Positions 31,568 to 40,026 of a stretch of 64,000 bases of DNA are shown one piece after another. The position numbers and the translations under genes were made by a program. The number at the start of each line of letters is the position of its first letter. Within the stretch, counting starts at the first letter, position 1. The notes beneath the pieces are model-generated. The model was not told the origin of the DNA. It worked only from the letters and a program-made list of their open reading frames with translations, and searched no databases. The stretch is from Microbacterium timonense (lineage in GTDB: Bacteria > Actinomycetota > Actinomycetes > Actinomycetales > Microbacteriaceae), in NCBI RefSeq assembly GCF_900292075.1, contig NZ_OLMV01000007.1, forward strand, positions 62,001-126,000, in the 5' to 3' direction.

Positions 31568-33895
31568 GTGACCATCAGGACCGGATTCTGGAGTTCATCG
31601 ATCGGGCACGACTGGGAGCACGGGGTCATCGCCGGCACGGGCGCGATCGGCGCCGTGCTGTCGGGCACGCCGGCGCGCCACGCGATCCACGTGTGCCACG
31701 AGGAGTTCTTCCTTCCTGTCAATTCCGCCAAGCCGGCGCCCCGGGTTGCGCCTTTCATCGCCGAGGTGCGCGCTGCGGCGCTCGCGGGCGACTCCCAGGC
31801 GGTCGCCGAGCTCACCGGGCGCGCCGCTTGGGAAGACGGTTACGACGGCTCGATGATCTGGACCGATCCCTTCGTGCCGATCGCCGAGATCTCGTGGGCC
31901 CCCGATGATTCATCGGATCACGTGGACTACCGGAGGACCGGCGACTTCACCACCGGTCAGGTGGCGGTCGAATGGACCGAGGCATCGGGCCGACGCAGTG
32001 GCGTCGCGCTCGTCCCCGATCGCGCGTCCGGCGAGATGGCGGTGGAGCTTCGCTCGGACCGCGGCGCGAGCGGCGTGCTCTCCCTGACCTTCGGCGAAGA
32101 CACGCGTGCCGCCGGCGAGTACCCGTCGACCAACTACGGCGTCTTGCTGCAAGCTGCGGCGCCCGTCCTGGATGGATCGAGCCTGGTGCTCGACGTCGCC
32201 GTCGCCGAGGAGAGCCTGCGACCGTTCGTGCAGCAGAACCCTCCCAGCCCATGGCCTCCGCGGCGCGCCCGGCTGACGGTCGAGGTGCCGGACGGCATCG
32301 ACACACAGCCGACAGACGGCGGCGTGCGTCTGCGGTTGCCGGACGGGCAGCCGGTGCGACTGCCGATCCGCATCGAGCTCTTCGGCGGGCTGGTGCAAGC
32401 GGGGGCCACCGAGGCCGAACCGCACGCCGCCCTGTTCGGCGCCTCCGCCCTCGACCTGCGCAGCGGCATCGACGAGGCCATCTCGTACGACGAGGTGCTG
32501 CGCCGCGCGAAGGACGGTGATCCGCGGGCCGTGCTCGCCGCGGTGGAGCTCGCCTTCGCGGCCGGCCGGCACACCATCATCTCGTCGACCGGGGTGCTGC
32601 CGCCGACGCTCGTGGGGATCTGGCAGGGAACCCGGCGCCCCGCATGGTCGGGGGACTGGACACAGAACGGCAATGTGCAGCACGGGGGCGTGGCATCCCT
32701 CGTCGCTTCGGGCACGCCGCAGCTGTTCACCTCGTACCTTCGGGCGCTCTTCCGGCACACCGACGACTATGCGGCCAACGCCGAGCGCATCTTCGGCGCT
32801 CCGGGATGGCTGCTGCCCGCCCGCTTCGACTCGCACGGCAACAGCAACCACTTCGCCGACGCCTTCCCTCACCTGTACTGGATGGCCGGCGGAGCATGGG
32901 TGCTGCGCCTGGCGTGGGATCAGTTCAGCGCGACCGGCGACGTCGACCTGCTGCGGGAGTACGCGTGGCCGCTGGCCCGGAACGTCATGGCCTTCGCGCT
33001 CGCCGTCGCGGTGCCGGGCGACGACGGCCGGCTGCGGCTGGCGCCGTCGTACTCGCCGGAGAACACGCCGGGCAACCGGGCCCTGCCCATCGCGGCCGAC
33101 GCGACGATGGACGTCGCCGCCTTCCGCGACGCCGCCCGGCTGGCGACCCGGATCGCCGACGTCCTCGGCGAGGACACCGACCGTGACGCCTGGCTGGCGT
33201 TCGCCGACCGGCTGCCGCCCTACCGGGTGGCCGAGGGCGGCACGTTCGCGGAATGGCTCGACCCCACCGTCGACGAGCAGATCGGACACCGTCACGTGTC
33301 GCAGCTGTACCCGTTCTGGTACGAGGACGACGAGGCCGCCGACACTCCGGAACTGCGCGCCGCCGCGCGCGAGACCATCCGGCAGAAGCTCGCCTGGCGC
33401 GACGAGAAGCCGTGGGCCGCGCCCGATGGGCACATGGAGATGGCATTCGGGCTGGTCGGCCTGGGCCTCGCAGCGGCACGGCTCGGCGACGCCGAAGCCG
33501 CGCGGCAGTGCGTGGAGTCGCTGGCTCGGGACTTCTGGCGCTCCAACGCCGTGTCGACCCACGACGGCGACGCGATCTTCAACGTGGACGCCAGCGGCGG
33601 GCTGCCCGCCGTCGTGATCGAGATGCTCGTGCAATCCCAGCCCGGGCGGCTGGCGCTGCTTCCCGCGCTCCCGCCGTCGTGGCAGGCCGGCTCCATCCGG
33701 GGTGTGCGAGCGCGAGGCGGCGTCATCGTCGAAGAGCTGACGTGGGATGCCGACGGCGCGACGGCCACGCTCGCTCTCGCCGAGGGCTCCGGCGCGGCCC
33801 GCGACGGCGACGTCGTCGCGGTGGCCGGGCCGGCGGGGTTCTCGGCCGACGTGGACCTGTCAGGCGGCGCGGCGACGGTTCACATCCCGCGCTGA
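31568..33895 (+). CDS. Glycoside hydrolase family 95 (alpha-L-fucosidase / alpha-L-galactosidase)
   Basis: This is a 775-residue GH95 enzyme. An N-terminal beta-domain (HAIHVCHEEFFLP) is followed by an (alpha/alpha)6 barrel. The family catalytic set is present: Asn367 and Asn369 in TQNGNVQHGG, Glu498 in YSPENTPGN and Asp674 in IFNVDASGG. HRHVSQLYPFW and ALPPSWQAGSIRGVRARGG are also typical. It has no signal peptide, so it acts on imported oligosaccharides. The GTG has GAGGAG upstream. GH95 members cleave alpha-1,2-L-fucosyl or alpha-L-galactosyl ends, for example on xyloglucan. The nearby fuconate dehydratase favours fucose. Confidence 0.88.
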   Translation: MTIRTGFWSSSIGHDWEHGVIAGTGAIGAVLSGTPARHAIHVCHEEFFLPVNSAKPAPRVAPFIAEVRAAALAGDSQAVAELTGRAAWEDGYDGSMIWTDPFVPIAEISWAPDDSSDHVDYRRTGDFTTGQVAVEWTEASGRRSGVALVPDRASGEMAVELRSDRGASGVLSLTFGEDTRAAGEYPSTNYGVLLQAAAPVLDGSSLVLDVAVAEESLRPFVQQNPPSPWPPRRARLTVEVPDGIDTQPTDGGVRLRLPDGQPVRLPIRIELFGGLVQAGATEAEPHAALFGASALDLRSGIDEAISYDEVLRRAKDGDPRAVLAAVELAFAAGRHTIISSTGVLPPTLVGIWQGTRRPAWSGDWTQNGNVQHGGVASLVASGTPQLFTSYLRALFRHTDDYAANAERIFGAPGWLLPARFDSHGNSNHFADAFPHLYWMAGGAWVLRLAWDQFSATGDVDLLREYAWPLARNVMAFALAVAVPGDDGRLRLAPSYSPENTPGNRALPIAADATMDVAAFRDAARLATRIADVLGEDTDRDAWLAFADRLPPYRVAEGGTFAEWLDPTVDEQIGHRHVSQLYPFWYEDDEAADTPELRAAARETIRQKLAWRDEKPWAAPDGHMEMAFGLVGLGLAAARLGDAEAARQCVESLARDFWRSNAVSTHDGDAIFNVDASGGLPAVVIEMLVQSQPGRLALLPALPPSWQAGSIRGVRARGGVIVEELTWDADGATATLALAEGSGAARDGDVVAVAGPAGFSADVDLSGGAATVHIPR

Positions 33896-33913
33896 CCAGT
33901 GGATGCCGCGGTC

Positions 33914-36334
33914 TCAGCCCGCGGCCAGAAGGACCGAGGTGGGCGCCAGCCCCGCGGCCGTTGCGCTCACCGTGATGGGGTCGATGGCGGTGGGCCGGAT
34001 CACCGCGAGGGCACGACCGTCGTGCAGTCGGTGCCGGGCGTCGACGAACGACTCCTCGGTCGCCATCACGGCGCTCCCGAACCCCTGGAGGACGGCCGGC
34101 CCGTCGATCTGCAGCTCGACCTCCGCATCGGAATCGGCTGCCCTGACCCCGGTGCCGTCGACCAGCTCCACCACGATGTACGCCAGGTCGCGGCCGTCTC
34201 GGCCGACCTCCGGCTGCTCGACGGTGAGGCGCAGCCGGCGATCGGTCCCCGCTGTCTGCAGCACCACACGCTCGGCCTCCGCGCCGTCCCGGACCGCGAC
34301 CGCTTCCAGCCGGCCCGGCGCGTACTCCACCTCGAAGAGGGCCCGGAACCGGTGATCCGCTCCAGCGGGCCGACGCCCGAGCGATCGACCGTTGAGGACG
34401 AGTTCGACCTCCGGGGCGTCGCTGTACACCTCGACCTCCAGCGGTTCGCTGCCCACATCGGTCCACGTCCAAGACGGCACGCAGTCCGTCCACGACCAGG
34501 GCGCCGACCTCATCGTCCGGCCCCTCGTCTGGGGGCGCCGCACCGCGACGTAGGGTTCCGGGCGGAGCCCGAAGACGATCTCGCGATAGTAGGAGGCGGG
34601 ACGGCGTTCGCCGGTGATGTCGATGTCGCCGGAACCCGCGACCAGGAACGGGTATCCGCCCAGCGCGCCGCTGCCGGGCGCGTCGTCGGCGTAGTGCATG
34701 CGGCCCAGACCGGGCTCCCCGAGGTAGTCCCAGCCGGTCCAGGTGAAATCGCCGATCACGTGAGGGTTGGCGCGCACCAGCGCCCAGAGGCGATCGATCT
34801 GCGTCGGGAAGGTCTCGGAACCGACGATCACGCGGTGGGGGAAGAGCGTGCGGTCCAGCTCGTACCGGCAGTCCTGGTAGTTCATCCCGGCGATGTCCGG
34901 CGCGTCGTACGCCTCCTCGCTGAGCGCTGTGACGGCGTCGGTGACGCCCAGGGCGCTCATCCGCTCCTCGAGACTCATGGTGCGCTCGTTGATCTCCGTG
35001 ACCGGCGCCATCGATGCGCCGCCCAGGAGGGTGGGGTCCACGTCGATCGCGTCGTCCATCACGAACAGCGCGCCGTTGACGGCGGCGGTGACATATCGGG
35101 ACGGGTCCCGCCGCCGGGCTGCGGCCGCCATGCTCCTGGCCAGCTCGGCGCCGGTGCGCGTGGCCGCCTCGGGGATCTCGTTGCCGAGCGAGTAGATGAT
35201 GACACTCGGGTGGTTGCGGTCCTTGGCGATCATCGCCTCGAGGTCGCCTTCCCACGACTCCGCGAAGCGGTCGGCGCCGTCCTCGGGCGACTTGGACCTC
35301 GTCCAGAAGTCCGTGAGCTCGTCCATGACCAGCATCCCGAGCCGGTCGCAGGCCTCGAGCATGGCGCGGCTCATCGGCTGATGCGCACTGCGGATGGCGT
35401 TGAAGCCCGCCGACCTGAGCAGCTCGACACGACGCTCCTCTGCGCGGTCGAACGTCGCGGCGCCGATCACGCCGTTGTCGGCGTGCACGCAGGCACCGCG
35501 CAGATCCACCGCGACGCCGTTGATGCGCAGACCGCGGGCGACGTCGAGATGCAGGGTGCGGATGCCGAACTGCGCGCGACTGTGATCGCGCTCGTCATCC
35601 GTGGAGCCGAGTGTGGAATCCACGCGGTAGAGGTCGGGAGCCTCGGGCGACCATCGGCGTGGAGACATCACGAGGATGCGCTGGCTCACCTCGACCGTTC
35701 CCCCGGGCGGAACTGTGACGCGGGTGCGGTCGACGCCTACTGTCGTCCCCGAAGGGTCGACGACGGTCGTCTCGAGCCGTCGCACCGCCGGGATCCGCTC
35801 GAGGTTGCGAACGGTGGTCACCACCTGCACGACCGAGGCCTCGGCGTCGTGCTCCGGGGTGGTGACGGCGATCCCGTCCAGCGGCACGTGCACGCGCGGC
35901 CCGACGCTCAGGTGCACCGGCCGGATGATTCCGCCGCCGGTGTACCAGCGGGCGTCCCGGTGTGCGCGCGCCTGTACGAGGATCTCGTTGTCGGCTCCGT
36001 AGCGCAGGTGAGGATCGAGGTCCACGACGATCGCGGATGTGCCGGAAGGATGCCGCGCGGCGAGCTCGCCGTTGACGAACACCGCCGCCGAGCGATAGAC
36101 CGCCTCGAATTCCAGCACGACGTGCCTGTCCCGCCATTCGACGGGAGCCGCCAGGCGCGTCCGGTACTCCCACGCACCACCGGGGAAGTACCCGGTCGCC
36201 TGGAGCGAGGGGTCGTCGCTGCGACGCGCCGTCGCGACGGCGTCATGGGGGAGTGTCACCGGAACGAAGGCGGCGGGGCCCGCCCCGAACCGCTCACGGA
36301 ACCCCCACGCTCGATCGAAGAGCTGTCGCTGCAT
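33914..36334 (-). CDS. Glycoside hydrolase family 2 with DUF4982-like domain
   Basis: This 806-residue enzyme has sugar-binding, Ig-like and TIM-barrel domains in GH2 order. The N-terminal domain has TGYFPGGAWEYRTRL and AAVFVNGELAARHPSG. The barrel has FNAIRSAHQPMSRAMLEACD, acid/base Glu386 in YSLGNEIPEA and nucleophile Glu507 in VIVGSETFPTQ. A C-terminal DUF4982-like stretch includes EVYSDAPEVELVLNGRSLGR. The specificity is probably beta-galactosidase or a related exo-activity. There is no signal peptide. The ATG at 36334 gives a start that matches family N-termini; the longer frame adds 56 low-similarity residues. It converges on GH95 and is divergent from fuconate dehydratase. Confidence 0.88.
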   Translation of the reverse strand: MQRQLFDRAWGFRERFGAGPAAFVPVTLPHDAVATARRSDDPSLQATGYFPGGAWEYRTRLAAPVEWRDRHVVLEFEAVYRSAAVFVNGELAARHPSGTSAIVVDLDPHLRYGADNEILVQARAHRDARWYTGGGIIRPVHLSVGPRVHVPLDGIAVTTPEHDAEASVVQVVTTVRNLERIPAVRRLETTVVDPSGTTVGVDRTRVTVPPGGTVEVSQRILVMSPRRWSPEAPDLYRVDSTLGSTDDERDHSRAQFGIRTLHLDVARGLRINGVAVDLRGACVHADNGVIGAATFDRAEERRVELLRSAGFNAIRSAHQPMSRAMLEACDRLGMLVMDELTDFWTRSKSPEDGADRFAESWEGDLEAMIAKDRNHPSVIIYSLGNEIPEAATRTGAELARSMAAAARRRDPSRYVTAAVNGALFVMDDAIDVDPTLLGGASMAPVTEINERTMSLEERMSALGVTDAVTALSEEAYDAPDIAGMNYQDCRYELDRTLFPHRVIVGSETFPTQIDRLWALVRANPHVIGDFTWTGWDYLGEPGLGRMHYADDAPGSGALGGYPFLVAGSGDIDITGERRPASYYREIVFGLRPEPYVAVRRPQTRGRTMRSAPWSWTDCVPSWTWTDVGSEPLEVEVYSDAPEVELVLNGRSLGRRPAGADHRFRALFEVEYAPGRLEAVAVRDGAEAERVVLQTAGTDRRLRLTVEQPEVGRDGRDLAYIVVELVDGTGVRAADSDAEVELQIDGPAVLQGFGSAVMATEESFVDARHRLHDGRALAVIRPTAIDPITVSATAAGLAPTSVLLAAG

Positions 36335-36393
36335 CGGAACTGCCGCCTCTCGGTTCGCCGTCACGCTAGCATCGCGACTAGCATGTGTAAACG

Positions 36394-36413
36394 TCTGATC
36401 TTTAGACCTCAGA
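36394..36413. promoter_or_regulatory. Operator candidate between GH2 and fuconate dehydratase genes
   Basis: TCTGA and TCAGA form an inverted repeat with ten bases between. The core holds ATCTTTAGAC (36398-36407), whose exact reverse complement GTCTAAAGAT occurs at 38700-38709 before the GntR/FCD regulator gene. This sharing suggests a binding site for that regulator. The surrounding 187 bp are AT-richer than the neighbouring genes. Confidence 0.5.
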
Positions 36414-36521
36414 TTGCCGTATGTTGTGGCAGTATGCCGCGAAGACGCGCGATTGCGTCGCCGACGAGCCGGGATAGATCTAATGAACTCGCGGCTCGCC
36501 ATCTACCTGAAGGAATCATCG

Positions 36522-37850
36522 ATGCCCACCATCACCGGCTTCCGCGTCCATGACGTGCGCTTCCCGACGTCGCTGGATGCTGACGGATCCGACGCCATGA
36601 ACAAGGACGGCGACTACTCGGCGGCATACGTCGTCCTCGAGACCGACTCGGCGCTGCGGGGGTTCGGGTTCACGTTCACGATCGGGCGGGGAAACGATCT
36701 CTGTGCGGAAGCCGCGCGGCAGCGCGCGTTGCCGCTGGTCGGGCGCGACGTCGACGAGCTGCTGGACGACCTCGGCGCGACCTACCGGGAGCTCGCGTCC
36801 GACACGCAGCTGCGATGGCTCGGGCCGGAGAAGGGGGTGGTGCACCTGGCGATGGCGGCCGTGATGAACGCGCTGTGGGACATGGCCGCCCGCCGGGCCG
36901 GCGTTCCGCTGTGGCGGCTTCTGGCCGACATGAGCCCGGAAGAGCTCGTCGACGCCGCCGACCTGCGGTACCTGTCGGATGTGCTGACCCGCGACGAGGC
37001 GATCGCCATGCTGCGCGAGGCCGCTCCGGGGCGGCGCCGGCGTCTGGAGGACCTGCGCGATCGCGGCGGGTACCCCTGCTACACCACCAGTGCCGGGTGG
37101 CTCGGCTATTCGGATGAGCGGCTCAGGTCACTGCTGCAGGCGGCGATCGATGAGGGACACCGTCACTTCAAGCTGAAGGTGGGGGCTGACCTCGAGGGCG
37201 ACCGCCGTCGCCTGCGCATCGCCCGCGAGGTCATCGGCTGGGATGCCCAGCTCATGATCGACGCCAACCAGGTGTGGGACGTCCCGCAGGCGATCGAATG
37301 GGTCTCGGCCCTCGCGGAGTTCCGGCCGTTGTGGATCGAAGAGCCCACGAGCCCCGATGATGTCCTCGGCCACGCGGCGATCCGCAAGGCGATCGCGCCG
37401 ATCGGCGTGGCCACGGGCGAGCACGGGATGAACCGCGTGCTGTTCAAGCAGATGTTCCAGGCCGAAGCCATCGACTTCTGCCAGCTCGACTCCGCACGCC
37501 TGGCGAGCGTGAACGAGATCCTTCCGGTCTACTTCATGGCGCACAAGTTCGGCGTGCCGGTGTGCCCCCACGCGGGTGGGGTCGGGCTGTGCGAACTGGT
37601 GCAGCACCTGTCGATCTTCGACTACGTCGCCGTCTCCGGTTCCCTCGACAACCGGGTGACGGAGTACGTCGACCACCTGCACGAGCACTTCGTCGACCCG
37701 GTCGTGGTGACCCGCGGTCATTACCGGCTTCCGTCCGCGCCCGGCTACAGCGCCGAACTGCACGAGGAGTCGGTCCAGCGCTACCGGTTCCCGGACGGCG
37801 ACTACTGGCTCGAGCGCCAGGCGCAGGATCTGGTGGCTGCTACGGGCTGA
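36522..37850 (+). CDS. L-fuconate dehydratase (enolase superfamily)
   Basis: This 442-residue mandelate-racemase-type enolase superfamily enzyme converts L-fuconate to 2-keto-3-deoxy-L-fuconate. The catalytic set is Lys217/Lys219 in HFKLKVGAD; metal ligands Asp247 (MIDANQVWDV), Glu273 (WIEEPTSPDD) and Glu300 (ATGEHGMNR); and base His350 in CPHAGGVGLCELVQHL. The segments IEEPTSPDDVLGHAAIRK and HAGGVGLCELVQHL are diagnostic of the FucD type. AAGGA precedes the ATG. No further fucose-pathway genes are visible, so later steps lie elsewhere. It ends inside the 3' end of the convergent regulator gene (11-bp overlap). Confidence 0.92.
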   Translation: MPTITGFRVHDVRFPTSLDADGSDAMNKDGDYSAAYVVLETDSALRGFGFTFTIGRGNDLCAEAARQRALPLVGRDVDELLDDLGATYRELASDTQLRWLGPEKGVVHLAMAAVMNALWDMAARRAGVPLWRLLADMSPEELVDAADLRYLSDVLTRDEAIAMLREAAPGRRRRLEDLRDRGGYPCYTTSAGWLGYSDERLRSLLQAAIDEGHRHFKLKVGADLEGDRRRLRIAREVIGWDAQLMIDANQVWDVPQAIEWVSALAEFRPLWIEEPTSPDDVLGHAAIRKAIAPIGVATGEHGMNRVLFKQMFQAEAIDFCQLDSARLASVNEILPVYFMAHKFGVPVCPHAGGVGLCELVQHLSIFDYVAVSGSLDNRVTEYVDHLHEHFVDPVVVTRGHYRLPSAPGYSAELHEESVQRYRFPDGDYWLERQAQDLVAATG

Positions 37851-38637
37851 CCGCGTCCGCGGCGTCGGCGCGGGGCGTCGCGTCGTCCGCGGTGACGGCA
37901 TCCACCGTCACGGGATGCTCGGCGGCGAACAGCTCGACGCCCAGCAGGTGCGCCGCCATCCGTATCCGCGCGCGCTCGGCGTCGCGCGTGCGCAGCGCGG
38001 CGAGGATCGCCCGGTGGTCGGCGTGCGCTTCGCCCACGGAGTCGCTCTCGGTGATCGCGCGCCACAGCCGGCCGCGAAGCGTGCGGGTCATCAGGCTGTC
38101 GATGAGCGCCGCCAGGGCGGGGTTGCCGCTGGCGGCTGCGATGCGGCGATGGAAGGCGGCATCCGCATCGATGAACGCCTCGGGCTCGAGCTCGCCGGTG
38201 CGCAAGCCCTCTTCGATGTTCGAGAGGATGCGGTCGAGCTCGGCGAAGTCGTCGTCGGAGAGCCGGACCGCAGCCAGGCCCGCGGACTCCGTCTCGAGCA
38301 CACGGCGCACGGCGAGGAGATCGACCGCCTGGGTGGCCTCCTGCAGGCCGGCCCAGAACTCGAGGGGCCGCAGGAGAGAGCCGGGGTCCAGCTGGGTGAC
38401 GTAGGTGCCGTCTCCCTGCCGGGTCTCCAGGACCCCCAGCGCGGCGAGCGAGCGCACCGCCTCGCGCAGCGATCCGCGAGATACGCCCCAGCGTGCGGCG
38501 AGCTCCTTCTCGACGGGCAGCCGGTCGCCGGCCCGCAGCTCACCGGAGGCGATCATGCGCTTGACGATGCCGATGACGTGATCGGAGCGCGAGCCGGTGC
38601 TCGCTGGGGTGTCGTTGCCGCCGTTCGCCACGCGCAC
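37840..38637 (-). CDS. GntR/FadR (FCD domain) transcriptional regulator
   Basis: This is a 265-residue regulator. The N-terminal winged helix at about residues 18-80 includes HVIGIVKRMIASGELRAGDR, then ELAARWGVSRGSLREAVRSL and DGTYVT. The C-terminal FCD domain has metal-type residues Asp/His in DADAAFHRRIAAASGN, EAHADHRAILAAL and RMAAHLLG, as in sugar-acid-responsive FadR members. Convergent overlap with the fuconate dehydratase gene and the shared 10-mer operator core suggest it controls fucose or galactoside use, perhaps with fuconate or ketodeoxyfuconate as inducer. A GTG at 38631 is an alternative start. Confidence 0.88.
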   Translation of the reverse strand: MRVANGGNDTPASTGSRSDHVIGIVKRMIASGELRAGDRLPVEKELAARWGVSRGSLREAVRSLAALGVLETRQGDGTYVTQLDPGSLLRPLEFWAGLQEATQAVDLLAVRRVLETESAGLAAVRLSDDDFAELDRILSNIEEGLRTGELEPEAFIDADAAFHRRIAAASGNPALAALIDSLMTRTLRGRLWRAITESDSVGEAHADHRAILAALRTRDAERARIRMAAHLLGVELFAAEHPVTVDAVTADDATPRADAADAVSP

Positions 38638-38699
38638 AGTCTATGCCGCGGCATCCCGGCCGACCCCTCGAACCGAGGCTGTGACGCGCTCCGTGTCGC

Positions 38700-38718
38700 G
38701 TCTAAAGATTGAATCAAT
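38700..38718. promoter_or_regulatory. Operator candidate before the GntR/FCD regulator gene
   Basis: GTCTAAAGAT (38700-38709) is the exact reverse complement of the 10-mer at 36398-36407. It runs into ATTGAATCAAT (38708-38718), a perfect palindrome around one base. It lies 63 bases upstream of the regulator start. The rest of the 402-bp gap to 39040 holds a small GCGGC-TAAAG-GCCGC hairpin (38811-38825), the promoter at 38896 and no gene I recognise. Confidence 0.5.
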
Positions 38719-38895
38719 TCGCGCACGCCCATACAGGGCTCGTCTGCCCACATGCGCCTGTCGTCGACGCGACGACGAGCGTCGAGTCGGCTCATAACCC
38801 TTGTCGTTTCGCGGCTAAAGGCCGCAAATGCATCCTCGTGGCGTCGTGGTGGCGGGCGCCCCGCGCGGGTCGAGATGTGTTGCGTGAGCCGAGGA

Positions 38896-38924
38896 TTGAC
38901 AGTCAATGATCAGACGATTATCGT
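38896..38924 (+). promoter_or_regulatory. Sigma-70-type promoter with overlapping palindrome
   Basis: TTGACA (38896-38901), 17 bases and TATCGT (38919-38924) form a near-consensus promoter 115 bp before the permease gene at 39040. The -35 box is half of the perfect palindrome TTGAC-A-GTCAA (38896-38906), so a repressor bound there would block polymerase. Confidence 0.65.
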
Positions 38925-39039
38925 GAAGCAATGCCTGCAATGCTGCGGATGGGAACGGCCGGATGATGCGCTGGGAGTGGCTGTCGAGCACGTGCGCTGC
39001 GTACGCGCCCGCAGCCCTCGCCGATCGGGGTGAGCGAAC

Positions 39040-40026
39040 GTGGTGACGCCGCCCGGGGGCGTCGGCCTGGATGTCGGCGGCGTCACCCGCACCGTGCGTG
39101 ACCGGGGAAGCGGGAGAGGGCTGCGAGGGCTCAGGCGGAGCCTGCGCCGGCACTGGCAGCTGTATCTGCTGATCCTGATCCCGCTCGCATACTTCGTCAT
39201 CTTCAAGTACATCCCGATGGCGAACACCGTCATCGCGTTCAAAGATTACAACGTCGTAGACGGCGTCTGGGGCAGCGACTGGGTCGGCTTCAAGCACTTC
39301 GAGCGCTTCTTCTCGAACCCGATCTTCTGGCCGGTGCTGAGCAACACCTTCCTGCTGTCGGCCTACGTGGTGCTGGCGAGCTTCCCGGTTCCGATCATCC
39401 TGGCGCTGGCGCTCAACGAAGTGCGGCTGAAGTTCTTCAAGAACACCGTGCAGATGGTCACCTACGCGCCGTACTTCATCTCGACGGTCGTCGTGGTGTC
39501 CATGACGATCCTGTTCCTCTCGCCGCGCGTCGGGCTCGCCGGGGACATCACGAACTTCTTCGGACTGGGCACGATCGACTTCCTGAGCGATCCCGACTAC
39601 TTCCGGCACATCTATGTGCTCAGCGACATCTGGCAGACGATGGGCTACTCGGCGGTGATCTATCTCGCGGCGCTCGCCGGGATCGACCCGACGCTGTACG
39701 AAGCGGCGAAGGTCGACGGCGCGAGCCGCTGGCAGAAGATCCGCCATGTCGACATCCCCGGCATCATGCCGACCGCGATGATCATCCTCGTCCTGGGCGT
39801 CGGGAACGTGATGGCGATCGGTTTCGAGAAGGCGTTCCTGTTCCAGAACAGCCTCAACATCTCGCAATCCGAGATCATCCCCACCTACACCTACAAGGTC
39901 GGCCTGCTGAGCGCCGACTTCAGCCAGGCGGCGGCGATCGGCCTCTTCAACGGTGCCATCAACCTCGTGCTTCTCCTCGTGGTCAACGCCAGTGTCAAGC
40001 GACTGACGGGAAACGGACTGTGGTGA
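39040..40026 (+). CDS. ABC polysaccharide transporter permease (LplB type)
   Basis: This 328-residue membrane protein has six helices, starting YLLILIPLAYFVIFKYIPMA. The helix-loop YLAALAGIDPTLYEAAKVDGA contains the EAA motif that docks on an ATPase. The wording FKYIPMANTVIAFKDYN is characteristic of the LplB/YtcQ-associated subfamily that imports long or complex oligosaccharides such as rhamnogalacturonan fragments. The GTG start follows GGGGTGAG. It is the first of four genes (permease, permease, binding protein, GH36), transcribed from the promoter at 38896. It overlaps the next gene by GTGA. No ATPase is encoded nearby. Confidence 0.92.
   Translation: MVTPPGGVGLDVGGVTRTVRDRGSGRGLRGLRRSLRRHWQLYLLILIPLAYFVIFKYIPMANTVIAFKDYNVVDGVWGSDWVGFKHFERFFSNPIFWPVLSNTFLLSAYVVLASFPVPIILALALNEVRLKFFKNTVQMVTYAPYFISTVVVVSMTILFLSPRVGLAGDITNFFGLGTIDFLSDPDYFRHIYVLSDIWQTMGYSAVIYLAALAGIDPTLYEAAKVDGASRWQKIRHVDIPGIMPTAMIILVLGVGNVMAIGFEKAFLFQNSLNISQSEIIPTYTYKVGLLSADFSQAAAIGLFNGAINLVLLLVVNASVKRLTGNGLW

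Noticed and set aside
33723..35255. A long minus-strand frame overlapping the GH2 gene in another register
   Set aside because: It is Arg/Gly/Pro-rich with no domain. The GH2 frame carries both catalytic Glu in the right order.
38811..38825. Small hairpin GCGGC-TAAAG-GCCGC in the 402-bp gap as a terminator or attenuator
   Set aside because: The stem is only five base pairs and lies between a promoter region and the next promoter, with no transcript to end on that strand. It is noted but not called.
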